From: Variovorax sp. YR752 | GTDB lineage: Bacteria > Pseudomonadota > Gammaproteobacteria > Burkholderiales > Burkholderiaceae_C | DNA length: 40,639 bases | Reading direction: 5' to 3' | Assembly: GCA_945860785.1 (NCBI GenBank) | Contig: CAMATD010000015.1 | Span: forward strand, 1-40,639 | Notes under the pieces: generated by a model | The model's input: only the letters and a program-made list of their open reading frames with translations | What the model was told of the DNA's origin: nothing | Databases searched by the model: none | Part shown: one piece after another, positions 9,762 through 18,868 of the stretch | How positions within the stretch are numbered: the first letter of the stretch is position 1 | Layout: each line of letters opens with the position of its first letter | Program-made: the position numbers and the translations under genes

Positions 9762-10337
9762 CTACATGCGGCTGTCGAAGCGGTAGCTCACCGCGCCGCC
9801 CTGTTCGACGCGCTCGGCGATCAGCGTGTGGCGGCGGTCGGCCGGCACGCTCTGCAGCACGGCGTCCTTCGCATTGGCCTCGGCCTCGTCGCTGAAATAC
9901 ACGCGCGTGAACGCATGCAGCAGCAGGCCGCGCATCAGCACGATCACATTGATGTGCGGTGCCTCGCCGGGCGTCTCGGCACCGGGCTTGACGGTGTGGA
10001 ACACGAAGCGGTTCTGCGCATCGGTGCCGGTGCCGACACGGCCGAAGGCGCGAAAGCCCAGCGCGCGGGCTTCATCGGGCGTTTGCGGGTAGCGGCCTTC
10101 GCCATCGGCCTGGCTGATCTCGACCAGCGCGTCGTTGATCGGGTTGCCGTCGCCGTCGATCACCCGGTCTTCGAGGCGGATGTGTTGGCCCGCGGCGCCG
10201 TCGAGCGCCAAGACGGCGTCGAAGGGCTGGTCGAAGTCGTAGCCGTACTGCGTGGCGGTGAGGCCATAGGCGAAGTAGGGGCCCACGGTCTGGGAAGGGA
10301 TCTGGCCGAAGTCGGCTTCCTGTGCGGTCATCAACAT
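9762..10337 (-). CDS. pcaG: Protocatechuate 3,4-dioxygenase alpha subunit
   Basis: This is the non-catalytic alpha chain of protocatechuate 3,4-dioxygenase, which cleaves protocatechuate to 3-carboxy-cis,cis-muconate in the beta-ketoadipate pathway. It has 191 residues, a normal length. Family features include SQTVGPYFAYGL near the N-terminus, VIDGDGNPINDALVEI, the beta-sandwich segment FRAFGRVGTG, and APHINVIVLMRGLLLHAFTR. Like other alpha chains it lacks the full Tyr/Tyr/His/His iron site. The start at ATG 10337 has AAGGAG at good spacing; a second Met two codons later is possible. It lies 20 bp downstream of pcaH. Confidence 0.93.
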   Translation of the reverse strand: MLMTAQEADFGQIPSQTVGPYFAYGLTATQYGYDFDQPFDAVLALDGAAGQHIRLEDRVIDGDGNPINDALVEISQADGEGRYPQTPDEARALGFRAFGRVGTGTDAQNRFVFHTVKPGAETPGEAPHINVIVLMRGLLLHAFTRVYFSDEAEANAKDAVLQSVPADRRHTLIAERVEQGGAVSYRFDSRM

Positions 10338-10357
10338 GGTGGGTGTCTCCTTGCGGC

Positions 10358-11083
10358 TCAGCGGTTCTCGAACGGCGTTTCGTCGGCGCCGCGCAGCACG
10401 ATGTCGAACTGGTAGCCCAGCGCGTAGCCCTCTTCGGTGATGTCGAGGCTGAAGTCGGCAATCAGGCGGTTGCGGTAGCGCTCGGGCGTGCCGGTGATCA
10501 TCGGGTCGTACTGCATCAGCGGGTCGCCGGGGAAGTACATCTGCGTGACTAGGCGGCTGGCAAAGCTCTGGCCGAACAGCGACAGGTGAATGTGCTGCGG
10601 GCGCCAGGCGTTCGGGTGATTGCCCCAGGGGTAGGCACCGGGCTTGATGGTCAGGAAGCGGTAGCGGCCTTCGCTGTCGGTCAGGCAGCGGCCGGCGCCG
10701 AGGAAGTTGGGATCGAGCGGCGCGTCGTGCTGGTCGACCTTGTGGACGTAGCGGCCCGAGGCGTTGGCCTGCCACAGCTCGACCAGCGTGTTGGCGACCG
10801 GGCGGCGGCGCTCGTCGAGCACTTGGCCCGTGAGGATCATGCGTTCGCCCAGCGGCTCGCCGTTGCGGCGCGCGTTGCGCGTGAGGTCGTGGTCGAACTT
10901 GCCGATGCTGTCGTGGCCGTACACCGGCTGCTGCAGCTCGCCCAGCGAGGCCTTCAGCGGGATCAGCGGCTTTTGCGGGCCGCGCTTCACCGTCGACTTG
11001 TAGCCGGGGTAGACGTAGGCGGGGTGGGCTTCCCAGTCGCGTGGGGTGAGCGTGGGCAGAGAGCCCTTGGTCTTGGTCAACAT
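10358..11083 (-). CDS. pcaH: Protocatechuate 3,4-dioxygenase beta subunit
   Basis: The catalytic, non-haem Fe(III) subunit of protocatechuate 3,4-dioxygenase; 241 residues. The expected iron ligands can be placed at Tyr112 (ASGRYVHKVDQ), Tyr151 (KPGAYPWGNH), His164 and His166 (WRPQHIHLSLFG). The intradiol dioxygenase signature GQVLDERRRPVANTLVELWQ is present. AGGAG lies upstream of the ATG at 11083. It is the first gene of pcaHG and is divergent from the LysR gene at 11221, the usual arrangement for PcaQ-type control by pathway intermediates. Confidence 0.95.
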   Translation of the reverse strand: MLTKTKGSLPTLTPRDWEAHPAYVYPGYKSTVKRGPQKPLIPLKASLGELQQPVYGHDSIGKFDHDLTRNARRNGEPLGERMILTGQVLDERRRPVANTLVELWQANASGRYVHKVDQHDAPLDPNFLGAGRCLTDSEGRYRFLTIKPGAYPWGNHPNAWRPQHIHLSLFGQSFASRLVTQMYFPGDPLMQYDPMITGTPERYRNRLIADFSLDITEEGYALGYQFDIVLRGADETPFENR

Positions 11084-11173
11084 GTGCGTTGTCTCCTGTC
11101 GTGGGACGAATCCGGAAGCCTTGACTTTAGAAGCGTCGTTCTATGATGTAAATTGAAGATGGATCCAGTTTCC

Positions 11174-11189
11174 ATAACCAGTAGTCATT
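11174..11189 (+). promoter_or_regulatory. Possible PcaQ half-site in pcaH/pcaQ intergenic region
   Basis: ATAACC at 11174-11179 matches one arm of the ATAACC-N4-GGTTAA box described for PcaQ regulators. The partner arm (GTCATT) does not match well. The site is in the divergent promoter region, where a LysR operator is expected. Confidence 0.3.
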
Positions 11190-11220
11190 GAAAAAGCCCG
11201 CCGACCTTCGCTAGGACTTC

Positions 11221-12123
11221 GTGCGCAGCGTGCAGTTGCGGCATCTGCGCGCCTTCGTCGCGGTGGCGCAGGAGCGCCACTTGGCGCGCGCGGCGGCGCG
11301 GCTTGCGCTGAGCCAGCCGGCCGTGTCGAAGACCCTTTCGGAGCTCGAAGCGATCGTGGGCACGCGCCTGGTCGATCGCAGCCAGGCCGGCCGCCGGGGT
11401 GTGCAGGGGCTCACGCCGGCCGGCGAGCAGCTGCTGGAGCACGCGCTGCGCGTGCTCGAAGCGCTCGACGCCAGCGCAGAAGCGGTGGCGCCGGCCGTGT
11501 TGCCGCTGGCGCTGGCACGGCTTCGGGACCATTGGCCGGCAGCGCAGATCGCAGTGAAGAGCGCCGCCAACGCGGTGCTGCTCGACGAGCTGCGTGCCGG
11601 CGAGCTCGATCTGGTGGTGGGCCGCATGAGCGATCCGCGTCTGATGGGCGGCCTGAGCTTCGAGCTGCTGTACACCGAGCCGCTGGTGTTTGCCGTGCGC
11701 ACCGGCCACCCGCTCGCCCTCAAGGCCGCGCCGGTGCAGGCGGTGCTGGGCTATCCGCTGGTGGTGTACGGCGAGGGCACGATCCCGCGCCACAACACCG
11801 AGAGCTTCCTGTCGGCGCGCGGCCTGGTGCTGCCGACCCACGCATTGCAGACGTTGGACGTGGCGGTGGCGCGCGCGCTGGTGGCGGTGTCCGATACGGT
11901 CTGGATCACGCCGCTCGGCGCCGCGCGCGACGAGCTGGCCGACGGCCGCCTCGTGCGGCTGCGCATCGACACCACCGGAACGGAAGAGCCGGTCGGCCTG
12001 CTGCTGCGCAGCGAGGCCGAGGCTTCGGCGTTGCGCGGCGCGATGGCAGCGTTGCTGCGCGAAGGCGCGAAGAAGCAGCAGGGCGTGTCGCCTGTTCGGC
12101 GCCGCCGGTCTGCCGCAAAGTAG
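11221..12123 (+). CDS. pcaQ: PcaQ-like LysR regulator, with probable internal deletion
   Basis: A LysR-type activator, divergent from pcaHG. The winged HTH is intact (LRAFVAVAQERHLARAAARL, SQPAVSKTLSELE), followed by the linker helix and an effector domain resembling PcaQ (DELRAGELDLVVGRMSDP, ELLYTEPLVFAVRTGHPL, PLVVYGEGTIPRHNTESFL). The first effector-domain strand, usually of the form LRIGALPTVAP just after the linker, is missing: SAEAVAP runs straight into AVLPLALARL. This is an in-frame loss of about 15-20 residues relative to the family as I remember it, although the total is still 300 residues because of a basic C-terminal tail. The start is GTG at 11221 with AGGA upstream. DNA binding may persist while effector response is altered. 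Confidence 0.82.
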   Translation: MRSVQLRHLRAFVAVAQERHLARAAARLALSQPAVSKTLSELEAIVGTRLVDRSQAGRRGVQGLTPAGEQLLEHALRVLEALDASAEAVAPAVLPLALARLRDHWPAAQIAVKSAANAVLLDELRAGELDLVVGRMSDPRLMGGLSFELLYTEPLVFAVRTGHPLALKAAPVQAVLGYPLVVYGEGTIPRHNTESFLSARGLVLPTHALQTLDVAVARALVAVSDTVWITPLGAARDELADGRLVRLRIDTTGTEEPVGLLLRSEAEASALRGAMAALLREGAKKQQGVSPVRRRRSAAK

Positions 12124-12136
12124 GCAGAAACCCTGA

Positions 12137-12571
12137 TCAGTCTTTGGTGGCGCGGCGCTGCACGCAGGCCACGTAGCCTTCGCCATCCGGCGGGCGTCCC
12201 GCGCGCTGGCTCTCCCACATCATCTGCCCCAGGCAATCCATCGCTTCGTGATGCGCATGGAGCAGCGAGCCCCGGCGCGCGGCCAGCAGCTCGACGGCCT
12301 GGCGGATGCCGCGCGGCTGATCGATGGAGCACTGCTCGCTGATCGACAGATGCATCGACAGATGCAGGAACGGGTTCTCGCGGCCGTTCGATCCGTCGTA
12401 CACGCGCGCCACCGCCGCCTCGGCATCGACAAGGTCCTCGTGGTACTCGGGGTGTTCGTCGATCCATCCGGCGGCGATGGTCTCGAGCGCTTCCATCGGA
12501 AGGCCCTGCCGGTGCTTGGCGTACACGTCGCAGAAGAAGCGGCGCACGTCTTCCTGGGAGGGGTTGAACAT
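12137..12571 (-). CDS. DUF1841 family protein
   Basis: A 144-residue soluble protein that matches the DUF1841 family of beta- and gammaproteobacteria: MFNPSQEDVRRFFCDVY at the start, AGWIDEHPEYH in the middle, ENPFLHLSMHLSISEQ and PRGIRQAVELL, with HEAMDCLGQMMWES near the C-terminus. Its function is not known. The ATG at 12571 gives the conserved MFNP start. It converges with pcaQ (13 bp between ends) and is divergent from the repetitive secreted protein gene. Confidence 0.88.
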   Translation of the reverse strand: MFNPSQEDVRRFFCDVYAKHRQGLPMEALETIAAGWIDEHPEYHEDLVDAEAAVARVYDGSNGRENPFLHLSMHLSISEQCSIDQPRGIRQAVELLAARRGSLLHAHHEAMDCLGQMMWESQRAGRPPDGEGYVACVQRRATKD

Positions 12572-12695
12572 ATATAGAGAGAGTGGAAGAAAGAAGTGGA
12601 GAAAGAGGAGGGAGCGAAGGCTGCTGCGACCCACTGCGAATCTGCGTTTGGATGACCTCAGAACAAGTCCGGCGTTCCGGGTACGTGGCGTTACA

Positions 12696-12709
12696 TCGTT
12701 ACGTAACGA
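12696..12709. promoter_or_regulatory. 14-bp palindrome with GTTACG/CGTAAC arms, candidate activator site
   Basis: TCGTTACGTAACGA is a perfect palindrome, preceded at 12689-12694 by another GTTACA. It lies about 130 bp upstream of the sigma-54-like element at 12835-12851, a usual distance for an enhancer. The same GTTACG core recurs upstream of the flp promoter. Confidence 0.5.
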
Positions 12710-12834
12710 ATCGCGAAATGACCTCCTTACGAGCTGTTTCGATGCGCGGTCCGTGAAGCGTTTTTCAGAAAAATATTCATTGAAATCAATGGCTTGAATC
12801 GTTGGCGAGGACTCGTTTGCAGAGCGGCGGAAAA

Positions 12835-12851
12835 GCGGCACGCAAGTTGCC
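12835..12851 (+). promoter_or_regulatory. Putative sigma-54 (-24/-12) promoter
   Basis: GCGGCACGCAAGTTGCC matches the sigma-54 consensus YTGGCACG-N4-TTGCW at nearly all key bases: GG at 12837-12838, ten bases, then GC at 12849-12850. Transcription would begin near 12862, about 23 bp before the ATG at 12885. A gene for a sigma-54 activator lies at the far end of the cluster. Confidence 0.65.
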
Positions 12852-12884
12852 CCTGTACATGCATCTTTTGTCACAGAGGCTGCC

Positions 12885-14741
<1,857 letters not shown>

Positions 14742-14782
14742 ACGAGAACGACGGGAGGAGAAGGGGGAATCGCGGCAGCACC

Positions 14783-14810
14783 AGGGACAGGCCACCACCG
14801 GCCTGTCCCT
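14783..14810 (+). other. Perfect intercistronic stem-loop
   Basis: AGGGACAGGCC and GGCCTGTCCCT form an 11-bp perfect stem with a 6-nt loop, 41 bp after the repetitive-protein stop and 14 bp before the OmpA-like ATG. There is no T-tract, so it is more likely an mRNA processing, stabilising or attenuating element than a full terminator. Confidence 0.75.
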
Positions 14811-14824
14811 TGAAAGGAATCGGT

Positions 14825-15325
14825 ATGAAGCACAACAGTTATCAAATATTGGCGGTCGTCGCGTTGGGGGCAAGTCTTGTCGCCTGCGCACCACCCAAGG
14901 CCGGTCGCGACGACGCGACCTATTACTACTCGAACAAGGGTGCAGCCGCCGTGGCGAAGGTGGAGCCGGCACCGCCACCGCCGGTGCAAAACGGCCCGGC
15001 CTTGAAGATCGTCTATTTCGACTTCGACAAGTACAACATCAGGCCGCAGGACCGCAACATCGTGGAGGCGAATGCGAGCTTCATGAAGAACCGTCCGTCG
15101 AGCAAGGTGGTCATCGAAGGCCATACCGACGCGCGCGGCGGCCGCGAATACAACCTCGCGCTGGGGCAACGCCGTTCGGAATCGGTGCAACGGGCGCTCA
15201 CGCAGCTCGGCGTGCCGGCCGAACGCATCGAAGTCATCAGCTGGGGCATCGAAAAACCCGCGTCTCTCGAAACCACCGAGGAGGGCTATCAGCTCAATCG
15301 CCGAGCCGAGTTCAGCTACCGTTGA
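14825..15325 (+). CDS. OmpA/Pal-like peptidoglycan-binding lipoprotein
   Basis: A 166-residue protein with a lipoprotein signal (MKHNSYQILAVVALGASLVAC, lipobox LVAC at about residue 21), a Pro-rich linker (EPAPPPPV) and a C-terminal OmpA domain. The domain shows VYFDFDKYNIRP, VVIEGHTDARGGREYN and LALGQRRSESVQRAL, which carry the Asp and Arg that bind meso-diaminopimelate. GAAAGGA lies before the ATG at 14825. It is expected in the outer membrane, facing the periplasm. Its place between the putative cargo and the Mur-like gene suggests it helps hold the secreted product or exporter to the cell wall. Confidence 0.88.
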   Translation: MKHNSYQILAVVALGASLVACAPPKAGRDDATYYYSNKGAAAVAKVEPAPPPPVQNGPALKIVYFDFDKYNIRPQDRNIVEANASFMKNRPSSKVVIEGHTDARGGREYNLALGQRRSESVQRALTQLGVPAERIEVISWGIEKPASLETTEEGYQLNRRAEFSYR

Positions 15326-15431
15326 AAACGGAGAACGGCGATGACTTCGACGGCAGTTTCCGGTCAGCGACCACGTCGAAGCGAGAGCAGATGACGGGCG
15401 CGACCGGTCTCCCGCATTTGATCGGGGCCGA

Positions 15432-18400
15432 ATGATGTCCTTCCCAGACCAGCTCCACGCCTGCCACGAACGCCTGGTGTCGGTGTGCGCGGCGCTGCCT
15501 GCCCCCTATCCGGCCTTCACGCTTTTCTTCTCGGTCAGCGACGGTTCCCAGCGTGCGCACGTCGTGCATGCGCGGGCCGCCGAATTCGAGACCGCCTGGC
15601 GCGAAGGCTCCGACATCGTCGAGCGCTGGGTGCGCGACCACGGCATCGTGTCGCCGTGGCTGCGCATCGACTGGGTCGAGGGCGCGAGCCCGATGGACTG
15701 GGTGCAGTTCAAGACCCAGCTCACGGCCGTCAAGCGCAACTACTTTCGTCTCGGGCTGGCTTTCGACCAGGACTTCGAGATCGCCTTCACCGAGCAAGAG
15801 CTCAACGCCAACGCGATGCTGTGCGGCGACTCGACCATCGCGCATTCGGTGGTGAACCAGCGCAACTTCGAGGTCTACGGCCAGGCGCGTTTCGAACGCA
15901 CGCTGGGGCTCGACATGCCGACGGACCAGCCGGTCTACCTGCTCGCGATGGTGGGCGTGTTCTGCCAGCCCGACGGCGTGGTGCACAAGCTCGTCGGCAC
16001 GGGGCTCGATGCGGGGCGCCGCCAGATGCTGGCGTTGAACCCGCAGTCGGTGCTCGACCTGGTGCGCAGCGGCTCGGCCTACCTCTCGCGCCAGGTGCAG
16101 GGCGACGGGCTGTTCGTCTACGGTTACTTCCCGTGCTTCGATCGCCGCATTCCGACCTATGACGCCATGCGCCATGCGAGCGCGATCTACGCGATGCTCG
16201 AGGCCTGGGAGCTCACGCGCGACGAGGCGTTGCGCTCGGCCATCGACCGCTCGCTCGAGCATCTCACCAACTGGCTGATCCGCGACTACAAGCTCGCGGA
16301 CGGGCGCGATGTCGCGTTCCTTGTCGACACCGGCGGAGAAATCAAGCTGGGCGGCAACGCGGCCTGCGTGCTCACGCTGGTAAAGTATTGCGAGCTCACG
16401 GACACGCGCCGCTGGCTGCCGTTGCTGGAGAAGCTGGCGCTCGGCATCGTGTCGCTGCAGGACCCGGCCACGGGCCGCTTCAACCATGTGCTGCATGCCA
16501 CCGACCTGACGCTCAAGCAGGCCTCGCGCATCATCTACTACGACGGCGAGGCGGCCTTCAGCCTCATGCGCCTTTACGGCCTGACGCGCGACGGGCGCTG
16601 GCTGGCCGTGGTCGAGAAGGCCTTCGACCATTTCATTGCCAGCCAGCACTGGCAGGCGCACGACCACTGGTTGAGCTGCTGCGTCAACGAGCTCACGCAC
16701 TGGAGCCCGCAGGAGAAATACTTCCGCTTCGGCTTGCAGAACGTCGCGGGCTACCTGGACTTCGTGCTCGACCGGAAGACCACCTTCCCGACCCTGCTCG
16801 AACTCATGCTGGCCGCGCAGCAGATGCTGCAGCGGCTCGAAGGCATGCCCGCGATGCGGCACCTGCTCGACGAGCTGGACACCGAGAAGTTCTACCGCGC
16901 GCTGGACTACCGCGCCCACTACCTGCTCAACGGCTTCTTCTGGCCCGAGATGGCGATGTACTTCCGGCGGCCGTCGACCATCGTCGGCGCCTTCTTCATC
17001 CGGCATCACTCGTTCCGGGTGCGCATCGACGACGTCGAGCAGTACCTCTCGGGCTTCGCGGCCTACCACCGCTACCTGCTGGAGCGCCGCGTTCCGCTCG
17101 GCGTGAGCAGCGCCAACGCCGGACCGAGGGATGACGGCGCCACCTGGACCGCGAGCGAAATGGCGCGCGTGACCAGCGGCGAATGGGTGGTGCGGCCGGA
17201 AGACGGCTGGCGCGCCAGCGGCGTGACGCAGCGCTCCTTCATGCGCAAGGGCCGCGTCGTGTTCGAAAACCAGACGCGGCCGTCGAAGACGCCATTGGCG
17301 GCCGTCACGCTCAAGGGCGTGCTGCAGCCGGCGGCTGCGGTGCTGTGCACCGACCCCAAGCCGCACCTCGACAAGCGCGTGCCGGTGCTCAAGGTGGCGA
17401 ACGTGCTGCAGGCGGTCCTGCTGCTGGGCGAGCATGCGCGCACCGAGTTCGCCGGCCGCGTCTGCGGCGTGCTGGGCAACGGCACCAGCAGCAACACCGT
17501 GGCCGCCATGCTGGCCGGCGCACTGACGGTGTGGGGCGAAGTCGGCCAGCCCGAAGGCAACATCAGCCTGCCCTCCGGCATCGCCTGGAACCTCACCTGC
17601 ATGCCGCGGTACGCGGCCTACTGGGTGCTGGAGATGGGTACCTCGCACATGCCCGCCTCGTCGCAGCTGGTGCGGTCCTCGCTGGTCGTCGTGACGGGGC
17701 TCTCGGCCGCATCGCAAAAGCACCGCGGCCCTTCGGAGGCCGCCGCGCGGATGGACAGCCGGATCTTCCAGGGCATGGCCGCCGGAGACAGCGTGGTGCT
17801 GAACCGCGACATGCCCGAGTTCGCGACCTTCGCCGAAGCCGCGATGGCGCATCAGCTGCAGATCGTGACCTACGGCAAACACAAGGACGCCGACATCCGG
17901 CTGCTCGCCTTCGACCATGGCGAGGTGCAGGCGCTGGTGGCGGGCGAACCGTTCCAGCTGCGGCTCAATGCGCCGGGCCGCCACATGGGCGCGAGCGCCG
18001 TTGCTGCGCTCGCTGCATTGCAGGCGCTGCGCCTGCCGCTGGCCGCAGCGGTCGAACCCTTTGCGCACTTCGAGCCGCCCGGCGGACGCGGTGCGCTGCA
18101 CACCATTCACATCGGCGGCGGAAGCTTCAAGCTGATCGATGAAACCTACGACGCCAACCCGAGTTCGATGCGGGCGGCGCTTGAGTTGCTGTCACAAGCC
18201 CCATGCGAGCCTGCGCGCCGCGTGGCCATCCTCGGCGACATGCAGGAGCTAGGTCCTGCGGCGCAACGCCATCACCTCGATCTGGAGGCCGAGTTGCTGG
18301 CGTCGCAACCCGACGCGTGCTGCTGTGCGGCCCGCTGATGCGGGCACTGCACGCGCGCATTCGCACCAAGGTGCGATCGCACTGGTTCGTCGATGTATCG

Positions 18401-18514
18401 GATCTGTCGACCGCGCTGGGCGGTCTGCTGCAACCGGGCGACTGGGTGCTGGCGAAGAGTTCGGCGGGTGTCGGTTTGTCCCGGTTGGCCCGGGTTTTGA
18501 AAGCACTGCCATGA
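15432..18514 (+). CDS. Fusion of alpha/alpha-toroid-like domain and MurF-like ligase (frameshifted)
   Basis: Frame-corrected, this is a 1027-residue protein with no signal peptide. About residues 1-170 are mixed. About 195-530 look like an all-helical toroid of the kind found in six-hairpin glycosidases and epimerases (GLFVYGYFPCFDRRIPTYDA, SRIIYYDGEAAFSLMRLYGL, HDHWLSCCVNELTHW). About 640-1027 are a Mur ligase: LEMGTSHMPASSQ (731), LNAPGRHMGASAVAAL (848), DETYDANPSSMRAALELL (902), VAILGDMQELG (931) match MurF. The Mur P-loop, normally TGxxGKTT, reads LGNGTSSNTVAAML (about 678), so the ATP-binding lysine is absent. The frame breaks at 18314, where one C is missing; restoring it yields RVLLCGPLM and a stop overlapping the next ATG. 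The substrate is unknown. Confidence 0.8.
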
Positions 18515-18777
18515 GATGGAATGCCCTTTTGCACATGCCCTATGAACCCAACGTGGAGCAGCCGCGCCGCTGGTGGCTGGGCTGGCTTCAACTGCTGTGC
18601 GCGTGGGTGCTGTGCGCCAACATCGCGCTGGTGCTGGCAAAGGGTTTGCCCGAGGTCAGGGGCGAAGCGACGGTGGACAAGCACGCCGGTTGCACGGCTT
18701 TTGCCATCGCCGCGCCAACCGATGCAAAGCATGTGAGACAGGTCGATCCGACAAAGGGCCGCGCGCCTGCATGTTGA
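18511..18777 (+). CDS. Small single-span membrane protein, unknown
   Basis: An 88-residue protein whose ATG overlaps the stop of the Mur-like gene (ATGA at 18511-18514), so it is probably translationally coupled. It has one hydrophobic segment (WWLGWLQLLCAWVLCANIALVLA, about residues 21-43) and a polar tail ending in a Cys. The segment is flanked by Arg on its N-terminal side, which suggests an inner-membrane protein with the tail in the periplasm. I recognise no family. Confidence 0.65.
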   Translation: MRWNALLHMPYEPNVEQPRRWWLGWLQLLCAWVLCANIALVLAKGLPEVRGEATVDKHAGCTAFAIAAPTDAKHVRQVDPTKGRAPAC

Positions 18778-18804
18778 GGTGCACAGAAGGCGAATTTTTG
18801 CCTT

Positions 18805-18822
18805 GTAACAGCTGGGTAACAG
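18805..18822 (+). promoter_or_regulatory. Two GTAACAG direct repeats before the ABC gene
   Basis: GTAACAG at 18805-18811 and 18816-18822 are spaced one helical turn apart (11 bp). They resemble the GTTAC/GTAAC motif seen upstream of 12885 and 36091. No sigma-54 element follows. Confidence 0.35.
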
Positions 18823-18827
18823 TTGAT

Positions 18828-18845
18828 AATGACGCATGCGTCATT
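18828..18845. promoter_or_regulatory. 18-bp perfect palindrome, possible operator
   Basis: AATGACGCATGCGTCATT is self-complementary over all 18 bp, in the 91-bp gap before the exporter ABC gene, 24 bp before its likely ATG. There is no T-tract, so an operator for a dimeric regulator is more likely than a terminator. Confidence 0.5.
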
Positions 18846-18868
18846 GCACGACGGACCGGCCCTTTCTC

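Noticed and set aside
15312..18110. A 932-codon minus-strand open frame opposite the Mur-like fusion
   Set aside because: Rich in His, Arg and Val with no domain pattern. The plus strand has clear Mur ligase motifs.
15432..18514. Housekeeping MurF of the division and cell-wall cluster
   Set aside because: No mra, fts or other mur genes nearby, a large N-terminal extra domain and a changed P-loop.
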